A DNA stretch of 64,000 bases from Asticcacaulis sp. AND118 (GTDB lineage: Bacteria > Pseudomonadota > Alphaproteobacteria > Caulobacterales > Caulobacteraceae): assembly GCF_020535245.1 (NCBI RefSeq), contig NZ_CP084911.1, positions 1 to 64,000 on the forward strand. Reading direction: 5' to 3'. Below the pieces are notes generated by a model, which saw only the letters and a program-made list of their open reading frames with translations, had not been told where the DNA came from and made no database searches. Position 1 is the first letter of the stretch; each line of letters starts with the position of its first letter. The translations under genes and the position numbers were made by a program. This document shows, in pieces, positions 9,634-18,168 of the stretch.

Positions 9634-9704
9634 AGCTAGCAAGTAATCAGACAAAAGGCAAGGCACGCTTCGGCGTGTGGATTCAAGCCGACAGTCGCGG
9701 CTGA

Positions 9705-9716
9705 GACAACGTTGTC
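9705..9716. promoter_or_regulatory. Putative LacI-family operator GACAACGTTGTC
   Basis: A perfect 12-bp palindrome with a central CG step, the hallmark of LacI/GalR-family operators. It lies about 100 bp upstream of the GH146 start on the minus-strand side. A LacI-type regulator is encoded at 34048-35049, but no evidence ties it to this site. Confidence 0.45.
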
Positions 9717-10063
9717 CTTTTATGGACTGTTTTTCAGGGAGAAATAACGATGCAGCCGCGACATCGGGCTGCGGACGTCCTCTGCAGGCGTACGTTTAAT
9801 TGACGGACATTTTAAAGGGCGATTCGGGGCGATTTGCGTCACGGATGGCGTAGGGCGCAAGGCATCGGTTGCGGATGCGACGACTAAATAAATTCAGTAT
9901 CTTAAATGGGGCTTACGTCGTTTGAAGGGTCTGAAATTAGCCTTTCCGAAGCCATTTTGAAATGACTGCATAATCAGTATGCGGCCTTTAAGGTGAGCGC
10001 ATACGCCAGAATCGACGCATCAAAACGCCCATTTCGCGGTTATTTTGACAGACAAAAAGAGAC

Positions 10064-10077
10064 GAAAACCGGTTTTC
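10064..10077. promoter_or_regulatory. Putative LacI-family operator GAAAACCGGTTTTC
   Basis: A perfect 14-bp palindrome with a central CG, 220 bp upstream of the TonB receptor start. LacI-family operators in alphaproteobacterial sugar regulons commonly have the AACCGGTT core. It differs from the GTATA-type operators nearby, suggesting a second layer of control on the receptor. Confidence 0.5.
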
Positions 10078-10194
10078 ATGATTCCCTTTTTTCAGAATTG
10101 AGCGAAAATTTCCTCGTTTGCATCGATTGTTGCAAAGTATGTGGCAAAAAGAGCACTGAAATTGTCTGTTTTATAAAAATGTCACCGCAAGAGG

Positions 10195-10207
10195 GTATAT
10201 CGTATAA
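10195..10207. promoter_or_regulatory. GTATA-N3-TATAA operator upstream of TonB receptor
   Basis: GTATATCGTATAA matches the shared palindrome in all but the last base of the right arm. A TTGACG element resembling a -35 box follows at 10215. The sites before the halogenase/LecA genes (14848) and the DUF5695 operon (17846) have the same order of operator then TTGAC. Confidence 0.55.
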
Positions 10208-10297
10208 AATATTTTTGACGGAACGCCATTTTCGTGTCCATTTACCCTCACCGAGACGCGCCGTCAGGGGACCGCGTCATCTGGCGAGGATTTAACG

Positions 10298-13150
10298 ATG
10301 ATGCACCCTTCAAATAAGAAAAAATGGATGCTGGCCGCGACCGGTCTGGCGGCCATTATGTATTGTACGCCGGCTCTTGCGCAGACCACGGCGACAGACA
10401 CGACCGCAGCAGCGGATGACGATGTCGATGCCGTCGTCGTCGTCAAGGGCCTGCGCAAGAGCCTTCAGTCGGCGGCGCAGAAAAAGCGCAAGGCGGCGCA
10501 GATCGTCGACGCCATCGATGCCGAAGACGTGGGCAAGCTGCCTGACAACAACGTCGTTGAGGCCATTGCGCGCATTCCGGGCGTTCAGATCGAACGCGAG
10601 CGTGGCGAGGGCACAGGTATCAAGATCCGGGGAATGGAAGATATCCAGACGACGCTGAACGGCAGCCCGAACAATTCGGGCGTGGGTCGTACCGCCTCCC
10701 TGAACGACATCCCCGCCGAACTGTTGAAGTCGGTTCAGGTCTACAAGACGCGGACGGCCGATCAGGTCGAAGGCGGCATCGCCGGCACCGTGAACGTCGA
10801 CCTGCGTCGTCCGCTCGACCTGCCCAAGGGCTGGACGGTCGCCGGCAGCGTGCGCAATGTCTATTCCAGCATTGGCGAAACCGAAAGCCCCTACGCGAGT
10901 GCACTGGTCGCCAACCGCTGGTCCACAGGTGCCGGCGAACTGGGCTTCCTGCTCAACGTCTCCTATCAGGAAAACAATTATAACGAGCAATGGATTACTT
11001 CGGAAACGCCCTACGACTTCCGCTGGTGGGATACCCAGCGTCTGAGTCTGCCGGCCAACCGTATTGCCAGCAATCCGTTCGGCGCCGAAGGTGACGTCAT
11101 CGCCCCCTATAAGGTGCAGAACGGTATCCAGTGGGGCAAGGTGCGCCGCCCGGCGCTCAATGCCGCGATCCAGTGGCGCGTCAATGAGAATTTGGACTTC
11201 CTCCTCGAAGGCTCGATGTTCAATTCCAAGGAAAGCCGCGGCACCGACTTCCTCGAAGCCCGTATCAAGGACAGCCCCGGCACCCTCTCAAACATCGTTT
11301 TCATGGCAGACGGGCGCACAATCAAGTCGGTTACCTCCACCGACCCCAATCCTGCCGATAATAACGTCCTGCCTGTCGGGCCTTACGCGCGCGACACCCT
11401 GTACGAAGCCCAGAACAGCCGCATCAATTTTGAGACGCACTGGCGCAAGGATCAGTGGGCTGTCAATTTTGGCGTGTACAAGGATCGCAACCACTTCGAC
11501 GAAGACTGGTACCAGCAGCTTCTGCGTATGAACAATGTCGCGGCGGTCAAATTCGATTACGCCTCTGACAAACAAGCGGAAGTCGGACCTTACCTGGAGT
11601 TCCTGGACGCCAGCGGCAATCCGGTCGATTTCGGCAATATCAACAATTACAACATCCGGGAGATCGAGAACGGCAAACGCTACGAGACCAGCGAGGAAAC
11701 CGTTTTCACGGGTGACGCGACCTATCGCGTCAGCGAGGACAAGCTGATCCGCAGCGTGCAGGTCGGCTTCCGCAAGAGCGATCGCACGATCGAAAGCCAG
11801 TACGGCTATCGCTATGCCGGGTTCGAAGGCACCAAAACGGTTAAGCTCGTCAATTTCCCGGGCGGCTCGACCTACGACACCATCTATGCCGATGTGCCCG
11901 GTTATCAGTCGCAACAATGGTTCCGCATGTCGCGCGCCAGCTATATCGGTAATTTTGACGCGATCCGCGCCTATGTCACCGATCCGAACAAGCTGTCCTA
12001 TGGCGGCGGCGGTCAATGGGATCCCGTCACCGGCGCCGTTCCCGCTATTGTGCAATGGTCGACGGCCGAAGTGCCGACCGAGCGCATGATGGGTTCGTTC
12101 CAGTCGCAGGAAAAAACCTCGGCCGTCTTCGGGCAGGTCTTCTACGGCTTCAATATCGGCGACATCCCGGTCGACGGCGTCATCGGCGTGCGTTCGACCC
12201 ATACCTGGGGCGACGCCTTCTCTTACAGCCGTCGCGTCAACTGGATCGATCACGACAATAATCCGGCGACCCCGATGATCGTCGGTACGCCCGACCAGAT
12301 CATGGTGCCGATCCATAATGAGAAGGACTACAACGACGTCCTCCCCAGCGCCAATGCCATCGTACACTTTACGCCTAAGCTACAACTGCGTCTCGCCTAT
12401 ACCGAGAACGTGCAGCGTCCGAACTTCGGCCAGGCGACGTCCTTCCTGTTCCTCGACTCCGGCTCGACCGGCGTCGGCAGCGGCTGGGGCGGTAATGAGC
12501 AGCTCAAGGCGAACCATGAGCAAAGCTATGATGCGTCGCTGGAATACTATTTCGGTCGCGCAGGCGTGATCTCGCTGGCCACCTATCTGAAAAAACCGGA
12601 CGGCTATATCTACGACGACACCCGCACGGAAACGGTAGACGGCAAGCTTTACCGCATCACCCGTCCGTACAATACGGGCCCCGGCAAATTCCAGGGTTAT
12701 GAGTTCAATGCGCAGGGCTTCTTCGACTTCCTGCCCGGAAACTGGGCGAACCTCGGCGGCCAGTTCAACTACACCTATAACCAGACGGCCGAGATCATCT
12801 ATCCGGGTTCCGACGACACCAACGCCATCGGCAATTCGAAGTACACCTACAATGCGGTTCTGTACTACGACACGCCGAAGTTCAGCGCCCGCGTCGCCTA
12901 TAATTATCGCGACCGCTATCGTGCCTGGGCGCTGGCCGAGTTCCCCGAATACTCGCCCTATGTCGAGGAGACGTCGCGTCTCGATGCCGCAGTCAACTGG
13001 ACGCCGATCCGTCAGCTTACCCTCAGTGTCGAAGGAACCAACCTGCTGGAAAACAACACAAAAATGACCTGGGGTGTGGATAATCTGCTGCCGCAGGGGA
13101 TGCGCATCCAGGCGCGTACCATCCAACTCAGCGCCCGCTTCCGTTATTGA
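10298..13150 (+). CDS. TonB-dependent outer membrane receptor (glycan or peptide uptake)
   Basis: 950 residues with a signal peptide ending near CTPALAQ. The N-terminal TonB-interacting segment (DAVVVVKGLRKSLQ) is followed by the plug domain at about residues 60-170 (IPGVQIERERGEGTGIKIRG, then ADQVEGGIAGTVNVDLRRP). A long 22-strand-type barrel ends in the C-terminal outer-membrane signature ending with Phe-Arg-Tyr. The start is preceded by GAGGA. Receptors of this type in Caulobacterales and Xanthomonas carry plant glycan fragments. The position between the GH146-svx unit and the halogenase, and the shared operator at 10195, imply uptake of products released by these enzymes. Substrate is inferred, not shown. 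Confidence 0.93.
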   Translation: MMHPSNKKKWMLAATGLAAIMYCTPALAQTTATDTTAAADDDVDAVVVVKGLRKSLQSAAQKKRKAAQIVDAIDAEDVGKLPDNNVVEAIARIPGVQIERERGEGTGIKIRGMEDIQTTLNGSPNNSGVGRTASLNDIPAELLKSVQVYKTRTADQVEGGIAGTVNVDLRRPLDLPKGWTVAGSVRNVYSSIGETESPYASALVANRWSTGAGELGFLLNVSYQENNYNEQWITSETPYDFRWWDTQRLSLPANRIASNPFGAEGDVIAPYKVQNGIQWGKVRRPALNAAIQWRVNENLDFLLEGSMFNSKESRGTDFLEARIKDSPGTLSNIVFMADGRTIKSVTSTDPNPADNNVLPVGPYARDTLYEAQNSRINFETHWRKDQWAVNFGVYKDRNHFDEDWYQQLLRMNNVAAVKFDYASDKQAEVGPYLEFLDASGNPVDFGNINNYNIREIENGKRYETSEETVFTGDATYRVSEDKLIRSVQVGFRKSDRTIESQYGYRYAGFEGTKTVKLVNFPGGSTYDTIYADVPGYQSQQWFRMSRASYIGNFDAIRAYVTDPNKLSYGGGGQWDPVTGAVPAIVQWSTAEVPTERMMGSFQSQEKTSAVFGQVFYGFNIGDIPVDGVIGVRSTHTWGDAFSYSRRVNWIDHDNNPATPMIVGTPDQIMVPIHNEKDYNDVLPSANAIVHFTPKLQLRLAYTENVQRPNFGQATSFLFLDSGSTGVGSGWGGNEQLKANHEQSYDASLEYYFGRAGVISLATYLKKPDGYIYDDTRTETVDGKLYRITRPYNTGPGKFQGYEFNAQGFFDFLPGNWANLGGQFNYTYNQTAEIIYPGSDDTNAIGNSKYTYNAVLYYDTPKFSARVAYNYRDRYRAWALAEFPEYSPYVEETSRLDAAVNWTPIRQLTLSVEGTNLLENNTKMTWGVDNLLPQGMRIQARTIQLSARFRY

Positions 13151-13173
13151 TCGGACGGTGTGAAATAGAAACG

Positions 13174-13204
13174 AACAACCCGCCGGTTTCCCGGCGGGTT
13201 GTTT
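13174..13204. terminator. Strong intrinsic terminator shared by TonB receptor and halogenase
   Basis: A 13-bp perfect stem AACAACCCGCCGG / CCGGCGGGTTGTT with a TTTC loop, followed by T's on the plus strand. It lies between convergent genes. Confidence 0.9.
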
Positions 13205-13258
13205 TGTCTGTGGGGCGGGCACAGGAAAAAAACCGCAAAAGCGGTGCCTGAAAGAAGC

Positions 13259-14776
13259 TTAAACCGTGACCAGTTGCGCGGACGGGCAGGTCTTGGCGAT
13301 GTAACTTTCGTGGGAAGGCATCATCCTGGCCAGCCCGGCGCTGCCTTCGCGGACCTTCTGCATGCGCCAGCGGAACTCGTCTTCGGGCATCAGATCCGCC
13401 ATCGGGTGCCACGCGGCCGGCATCAGGCCCTGTCCGACAAGGACGGCGAACCAACTGGCCTCTTTGAACAATTCCTCATGGCGCACCAGCGCGTCGTTGG
13501 TTTCCCGGAAACTGTCCAGCCGCGCCTTCAGGCTGTCCGGGATGTCCATATGCTTGCAATAGGCCCAGAAGGGCGTGTCCTCGCGCTCGGTAACCTTATA
13601 GTGCGCGATAAGGAAGTCCTTCACATTGTCATAGGCGGTCAGCATGTCGCGGTTGAAGTTTTGCCGCTGCGGATCGGTAATGCGGTCTTTGGGGAAATAG
13701 CGGATCAGCTTGACGATCGCTTCCTGCACCAGCCAGATCGAGGTCGATTCCAGTGGTTCGAGGAAGCCCGACGCCAGCCCCATGGCCACGACGTTGCGGC
13801 TCCACATCTGCTTGCGGTGGCCCGTGGTGAAGCGGATCACGCGCGGATCGGCCTGGGCCTTACCGTCCAGCCGTTGCAGGATCAGGTCGGCCGCCGTGCC
13901 TTCGTCCATATATGCGTCGCAGAAGACGTAGCCGTTGCCGGTACGGTGCTGAAGCGGGATACGCCATTGCCAGCCGGCTTCCTGCGCGGTGGACTGGGTG
14001 TAGGGGGTGGCGGGTCCGACCTTTTCGCACGGCACGGCCACGGCGCGGTTGCACGGCAGCCATTGCGACCAGTCTTCGTAGCCGCTTTTCAAAGTCTGTT
14101 CGATGAGGAGCCCGCGAAAGCCTGAGCAGTCGATAAACAGGTCGCCGGCGATCTGTTTTCCGTCGGCCAGCGTCACCGAAGTGATATCGCCGCTTTGCGC
14201 GTCCTGCTGCACATCGGTGATGCGACCCTCCTGACGCACCACGCCGCGCGGCTCGCAATAGCTGCGCAGGAAGCGCGCATAGAGCGAGGCGTCGAAATGG
14301 AAGGCGTAGTTGACGCGCGGCACATTGGGATTGATCTCGGCCATGCGGCCGAAGCGCCCTTCGCGTGAGGCCAGGGTCTGCGGGTTGAACAGGCCGAAAT
14401 CGCCCGACCCGCCGGCCTTGTGATAACGCATCCAGTAGTGGGTGAAGTTCAGCCCGCCCATATCGACGCCATAAACGCCGAAGGGGTGGAAATAGTCGCT
14501 GCCGGGCGCCTTCCAGTTGCGGAAACGGATGCCCAGCTTGAAGGTGCCGTTGACGGCCTTCATGAAGGCGTTTTCGTCTATGCCCAGCAGTTCGTTGAAG
14601 GTCTGAATCGACGGAATGGTCGCCTCGCCGACGCCGACCGTGCCGATTTCGTCCGACTCGATCAGGGTGATGGAATAGAGCGGGGCGGGAAAGGTCTTGG
14701 ACAGGGCCGCCGCGGCCATCCATCCGGCCGTGCCGCCACCGACGATGACGATTCTGGAAAGGGCGGGTTTGGGCAT
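13259..14776 (-). CDS. Flavin-dependent tryptophan-halogenase family protein
   Basis: 505 residues. The family uses reduced FAD, oxygen and halide to make HOCl or HOBr, which is guided by a lysine to an aromatic substrate. The FAD loop GGGTAGWM (13-20) is present. GVGEATIPS follows at 48-56, then the lysine in NGTFKLGIRF (Lys80, equivalent to Lys79 of PrnA). The WxWxIP motif is WQWRIP near residue 275, and the glutamate lies in FLEPLESTS near residue 350. All catalytic features are therefore intact. Members of this family adjacent to TonB receptors in Caulobacterales and Xanthomonadaceae mostly have unknown natural substrates. No flavin reductase is adjacent. The divergent GTATA-type site at 14848 may link it to the glycosidase regulon. 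Confidence 0.92.
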   Translation of the reverse strand: MPKPALSRIVIVGGGTAGWMAAAALSKTFPAPLYSITLIESDEIGTVGVGEATIPSIQTFNELLGIDENAFMKAVNGTFKLGIRFRNWKAPGSDYFHPFGVYGVDMGGLNFTHYWMRYHKAGGSGDFGLFNPQTLASREGRFGRMAEINPNVPRVNYAFHFDASLYARFLRSYCEPRGVVRQEGRITDVQQDAQSGDITSVTLADGKQIAGDLFIDCSGFRGLLIEQTLKSGYEDWSQWLPCNRAVAVPCEKVGPATPYTQSTAQEAGWQWRIPLQHRTGNGYVFCDAYMDEGTAADLILQRLDGKAQADPRVIRFTTGHRKQMWSRNVVAMGLASGFLEPLESTSIWLVQEAIVKLIRYFPKDRITDPQRQNFNRDMLTAYDNVKDFLIAHYKVTEREDTPFWAYCKHMDIPDSLKARLDSFRETNDALVRHEELFKEASWFAVLVGQGLMPAAWHPMADLMPEDEFRWRMQKVREGSAGLARMMPSHESYIAKTCPSAQLVTV

Positions 14777-14847
14777 GGGCGCGGGTCTCGGAAAGCAGGA
14801 ATGATAATCGACTATGGCTGCGCGATCTTTTGTCTGTCAATATATAG

Positions 14848-14860
14848 GTATATCATATAA
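14848..14860. promoter_or_regulatory. GTATA-N3-TATAA operator between halogenase and LecA-like gene
   Basis: GTATATCATATAA, one base from the ideal inverted repeat, followed by TTGACA at 14866-14871, a perfect -35 sequence for rightward transcription. It lies about 70 bp from the halogenase start (leftward) and 75 bp from the LecA-like start (rightward), so it could control both. Confidence 0.55.
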
Positions 14861-14934
14861 AGTATTTGACATAAATTGAGCCTTATGAAGGATGCGACTT
14901 GTCATAAGTGGCAGGGCTGACAAGGGGATTGGCG

Positions 14935-15474
14935 ATGATCAAGGCCGCGGGACTATCGGTAGTTTTATGTCTGATGTTTGCAGGGGGCGCACTGGCGGCA
15001 GAAGCCGTGGTCAAGGTGCCCGGCACGGCCATGCCGTGGAGCCTGAAGGCCAATCCGAACATCCCCTTCGGCCGCAATGACGGCAGCAAGCCGGTCGAAT
15101 TGAAAGGGCTGCTCATTCTCGGCGGGCAATCGTTGCGCATCACGGCGACCGGCACGACCTCGACCATTCCGGGCGGGGCCTTCTTCGGACCGGCGGGGCA
15201 GGCGGACTTCGTCGCCACCGAACAGCCGGGCGGGTCCGGCACGCTGTTCCCGGCGCGCTTCATCGATCCGGCCAGCTATCCGGTGCATCTGAACGCACTG
15301 GTCGGCGTCTTTGTCGACGAAAAGGGGGCGCTGGTGGCGAGGCCCTTCGCAGTAGGGGAAGAATTTGTCGTCACGGTACCCGCGCGGGCCAAAAAGCTCC
15401 AGTTCGGACTGAATGACGATATTTTCGCCGACAATGCCGGCGAACTGAGCGTGACCGTGCAGACGGTCCAGTAA
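14935..15474 (+). CDS. Secreted LecA (PA-IL)-like beta-sandwich protein
   Basis: 179 residues from ATG at 14935, chosen because AAGGGGA precedes it and a clean signal peptide follows (cleavage near GGALAAE). The mature part is a single small beta-rich domain. Its C-terminus, FGLNDDIFADNAGELSVTV, resembles the calcium- and galactose-binding end of the LecA/PA-IL fold (NDxxxxDNxGxxxVxV). This domain is often attached to secreted glycosidases; here it stands alone. It is 16 bp upstream of the dipeptidyl peptidase gene and presumably co-transcribed with it. Binding of galactose-containing cell-wall glycans is a reasonable guess; the similarity is judged by eye only. Confidence 0.75.
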   Translation: MIKAAGLSVVLCLMFAGGALAAEAVVKVPGTAMPWSLKANPNIPFGRNDGSKPVELKGLLILGGQSLRITATGTTSTIPGGAFFGPAGQADFVATEQPGGSGTLFPARFIDPASYPVHLNALVGVFVDEKGALVARPFAVGEEFVVTVPARAKKLQFGLNDDIFADNAGELSVTVQTVQ

Positions 15475-15490
15475 GGAAGAGAGACATCCT

Positions 15491-17779
15491 GTGAAACTAC
15501 GCGCCCTGTCGCTGGCTCTTTGCGTTTCGACGCTGGCCCTGACCGCCGCCCTGCCTGTATTGGCGCAGACTTCGACTTTGGCCCCTTGGCCCGCCGTTCA
15601 GCCTGCCGATGCGCTGGCGGCCAGGGCCGACATGTACCTGCCGGGTAAGGTCGGCGCGCTGATCACCGACCTCGATGTACGCGCCCGCTTCACCAATGAC
15701 GGCAAGGGCGTCGTCTACCGTCTGGGCGCGAAAGGGCAGGGGCGGCTGATGCTGGCCGATCAGGCGACGGGGCAGGCGCGCGAACTGGCCACCGAGGCCG
15801 CTTTGACGCCGCTGCTGGTGGCGCAAGGACTGAAGGTCGAAGGTGGGGCCGATATCCGTCCGGGCAATTTCGACGCCGAAAAAGGCGTCCTGCGCCTGTC
15901 GGCGGGCGGTCGCGAGTGGAATTTCGAGACGACGACCGGCAAGCTGACCGCCACTGAGGCGCCGCCCAAGGTCGAGGGCGTCGCGTCGCCGGACGGCAAG
16001 TTCCGCGTCATCGCGCGCGACTATAATCTATGGCTGGTCGATGTAGTGACCGGACGCGAGACGGCCCTGACTCACGACGGCGATTACGACCGCCGCTACG
16101 GTCAGAACTATCCGCTGCTGGGGGCGATGGCGGCCGCCAATTCCGAAACGCCTGAGATGCGCGTCGGTGTGCAGTGGACGGGCGATTCCAAAAAGCTCCT
16201 GACCTATCGCCTCGATCGCAACGGCAGTTATATCTGGCACGCCGTGCAGCAGAACCCGCCGGGCAGTCATTTCCCACGCGAATTCCGTTACGTCTACCCG
16301 ACGGCGGGGGCGAAGGACGTGCCGCAGATCCATCCGGTCGTTATCGACGTGACCGCGGCATTGGAGCAGAAACCGGCGCTCAGCCTGCCCGAACTGCCGG
16401 CGCAGTCGCTGCTGTGGCCGGGCGATCCGTCGCTGTACTGGGATGAGGCCGGTCGCGTCGTCTATGAATGGCAGGCGCGCGGCTATACCGAGGTGGCGCT
16501 GTACGAAGCCGATGCGGTGACCGGCAAGGCGCAACTGCGCGTGCGCGAGGCGCTGAAACCCAATGTGGCCGTAACCTCCAGCGGTATCCGCAACGCGCCG
16601 GAATGGGGCGGTTATCTGGTCATTTCCGAGCGCACCGACTGGGCGCAGCTTTACCTGATCAAGCGCGGCGAAGACCCCAATGGCGGCAAGGCGCTGACAA
16701 AGGGCAACTGGGAAGTCACAGGTATCGAACACGTGGCCAAGGACGGCCCCGTCCTGATCACCGGTATCGGCCGTGAGGCGGGGGTGAACCCCTATTTCAA
16801 GAGCCTCTATCGCGTCACCATAGATGGCAAGATCACCAACCTGACGCCGGAACCGCTCGATCACGAGGTGAAGGTCTCCGACGACGGACAGTGGTTCATC
16901 GACCGCATGTCCTCGCCGATCGTGCCGACGCGCACCTTGCTGCGCCGCGCCTCGGACGGACAGATCGTGCTGGAACTGGGCAAGGCCGACCCGTCGGCGC
17001 TGCTGGCGACGGGCTTCACCCCGCCGGAGCCGTTCGAGACCCTGGCCGAGGACGGCAAGACGAAGCTCTACGGCATGATCCACCGCCCGGCTAACTTCGA
17101 TGCGTCGAAGACCTATCCGGTGATCGAGAACGTCTATACCGGCCCGACGACCCACCGTTTCGGCGAGTCCTATGAGGACAATATCATCGCCGGGACCAAT
17201 GCCCTGGCGCAATTCGGCGCCATCGTCGTGACCATCGACGGGCGCGGCACCTCGCAGCGCGGCAAGGTCTTCCGCTCATCGGCGTGGCAGAACCTCGGCG
17301 AGGTCGGGCTGGACGACCATATCCGGGTGCTCAAGGCGATGAAGGCGAAATATTCCTATTTCGACCTCGATCGTGTGGGCGTCTATGGTGGTTCGGCGGG
17401 CGGCTACGACACGGCGCGCTTCGTCCTGCGCCGGCCTGATTTTTACAAGGTCGGGGTGGCTTCGTCCGGCAATCACGACCTGCGCCTCGACAAGGCGTGG
17501 TGGCCGGAGGTCAATATGGGCAATGCCGACGACGCGACGTGGGAGCGCAATTCCAACATCTCCGTCGCGGGCAATCTCAAGGGCAAGCTGATGCTCATCC
17601 ATGGCGACATTGATGACAATGTGCCGGTGGCAGCGTCCCTGCGTCTGTCGGAAGCCCTGATCAAGGCCGGCAAGCCGCACGAACTGGTCATCCTGCCCAA
17701 CACCAACCACGCGGTCATGCAGCCCTATTACTGGCACAAGCTGACTCGCTACTTCTACGACAACCTGATCCAGCCCTAG
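15491..17779 (+). CDS. Dipeptidyl peptidase IV family serine peptidase (S9)
   Basis: 762 residues with a Sec signal peptide (cleavage near LPVLAQ). An N-terminal beta-propeller (about 60-520) precedes a C-terminal alpha/beta-hydrolase. The catalytic triad is visible: Ser635 in VYGGSAGGYDT, Asp708 in HGDIDDNVP and His740 in PNTNHAVM. S9B enzymes release X-Pro or X-Ala dipeptides from N-termini, and other members are tripeptidyl peptidases. It is periplasmic by its signal. It follows the LecA-like gene by 16 bp and shares the operator at 14848. In a cluster of beta-L-arabinofuranosidases a post-proline peptidase fits degradation of hydroxyproline-rich glycoproteins; that link is inference. Confidence 0.92.
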   Translation: MKLRALSLALCVSTLALTAALPVLAQTSTLAPWPAVQPADALAARADMYLPGKVGALITDLDVRARFTNDGKGVVYRLGAKGQGRLMLADQATGQARELATEAALTPLLVAQGLKVEGGADIRPGNFDAEKGVLRLSAGGREWNFETTTGKLTATEAPPKVEGVASPDGKFRVIARDYNLWLVDVVTGRETALTHDGDYDRRYGQNYPLLGAMAAANSETPEMRVGVQWTGDSKKLLTYRLDRNGSYIWHAVQQNPPGSHFPREFRYVYPTAGAKDVPQIHPVVIDVTAALEQKPALSLPELPAQSLLWPGDPSLYWDEAGRVVYEWQARGYTEVALYEADAVTGKAQLRVREALKPNVAVTSSGIRNAPEWGGYLVISERTDWAQLYLIKRGEDPNGGKALTKGNWEVTGIEHVAKDGPVLITGIGREAGVNPYFKSLYRVTIDGKITNLTPEPLDHEVKVSDDGQWFIDRMSSPIVPTRTLLRRASDGQIVLELGKADPSALLATGFTPPEPFETLAEDGKTKLYGMIHRPANFDASKTYPVIENVYTGPTTHRFGESYEDNIIAGTNALAQFGAIVVTIDGRGTSQRGKVFRSSAWQNLGEVGLDDHIRVLKAMKAKYSYFDLDRVGVYGGSAGGYDTARFVLRRPDFYKVGVASSGNHDLRLDKAWWPEVNMGNADDATWERNSNISVAGNLKGKLMLIHGDIDDNVPVAASLRLSEALIKAGKPHELVILPNTNHAVMQPYYWHKLTRYFYDNLIQP

Positions 17780-17845
17780 GGCCGAGCGAAAGCCCTGCCG
17801 TCAGACGATTGGTATAAATAACTCCGACAATTATTTTGGCTAATC

Positions 17846-17858
17846 GTATATTTTATAT
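17846..17858. promoter_or_regulatory. GTATA-N3-TATAT operator with -35-like TTGACC
   Basis: GTATATTTTATAT fits the shared palindrome except for the last base, and TTGACC follows directly at 17859. Its place 320 bp upstream of the first gene of the operon suggests that transcription starts here and passes through the structured leader. Confidence 0.5.
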
Positions 17859-17889
17859 TTGACCGGCTTCGATAAGGGTGTTTTAGATT

Positions 17890-18057
17890 TCTTCGGGTCT
17901 GACGCAAGCCCGCTCCGGGTGGCGTGCGTCGTGTGATCCGGCTTACCGATACGGGTTTCCGCGGCCATTCCTGACTTCCTCAAGGGCTGCGCGGAGCCCG
18001 TAAGACCCTTGGACGTCCATCGCCCGGCCGTGAGCGGGCAGGCGGTGGACGCCTTTT
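17890..18057 (+). ncRNA. Structured leader or small RNA ending in a terminator hairpin
   Basis: Three successive inverted repeats lie downstream of the promoter-like element. Hairpin 1 is GACGCA/TGCGTC (17901-17906 with 17925-17930), with an inner GCC/GGC pair. Hairpin 2 is an 11-bp stem with one bulge (17952-17963 with 17990-18000). Hairpin 3 is CGTCCATCGCC/GGCGGTGGACG (18014-18024 with 18041-18051), followed by CCTTTTTA. This could be an attenuator in the leader of the DUF5695 operon or an independent small RNA. I recognise no known riboswitch consensus. Hairpin 3 may simply terminate read-through from the DPP gene. Confidence 0.4.
18014..18057 (+). terminator. Intrinsic terminator upstream of DUF5695 gene
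   Basis: An 11-bp stem (18014-18024 with 18041-18051, one G-U pair) followed by CCTTTTTA. It lies 235 bp after the DPP stop and 110 bp before the next start. Confidence 0.65.
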
Positions 18058-18168
18058 TATGCGTTCAGGCGGACAGGGTTCTGCACCGGACTGAGCTTAT
18101 GAGAACGAAGAATAACTCAGAGTATTTTTCGCAGATAAAAACCTATTTTCACCCGACGGAGTGAACCG

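Larger units (their letters stand above)
9607..10297. other. Large divergent regulatory region, GH146-svx / TonB receptor
   Basis: About 690 bp without a convincing gene. It holds two GTATA-type operators (9619, 10195) and two CG-centred palindromes of LacI type (9705, 10064). There is also a small inverted repeat GTATGCG/CGCATAC around 9979-10005. A 100-codon open frame at 9993-10295 covers the operators and lacks codon character, so I do not annotate it. The complexity suggests the receptor and the glycosidase operon answer to at least two regulators. Confidence 0.6.
17780..18168. other. Intergenic regulatory region before the DUF5695 operon
   Basis: About 390 bp without a gene. In order it holds an A/T-rich stretch with a GTATA-type operator and TTGACC (17846-17864), two stable hairpins (17901-17930 and 17952-18000) and an intrinsic-terminator-like hairpin (18014-18057). 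A 110-bp leader with GGAG before the ATG at 18169 follows. The hairpins are described under the leader RNA entry. Confidence 0.6.

Noticed and set aside
6841..9639. 932-codon open frame on the plus strand opposite the GH146 and svx genes
   Set aside because: It is the antisense shadow typical of high-G+C coding DNA; the minus-strand proteins have clear families and motifs. The same holds for the long antisense frames at 40458-42629 and 46342-48741.
9993..10295. 100-codon open frame upstream of the TonB receptor
   Set aside because: It covers two operators and the receptor ribosome site, has low-G+C non-coding composition and matches nothing I know.
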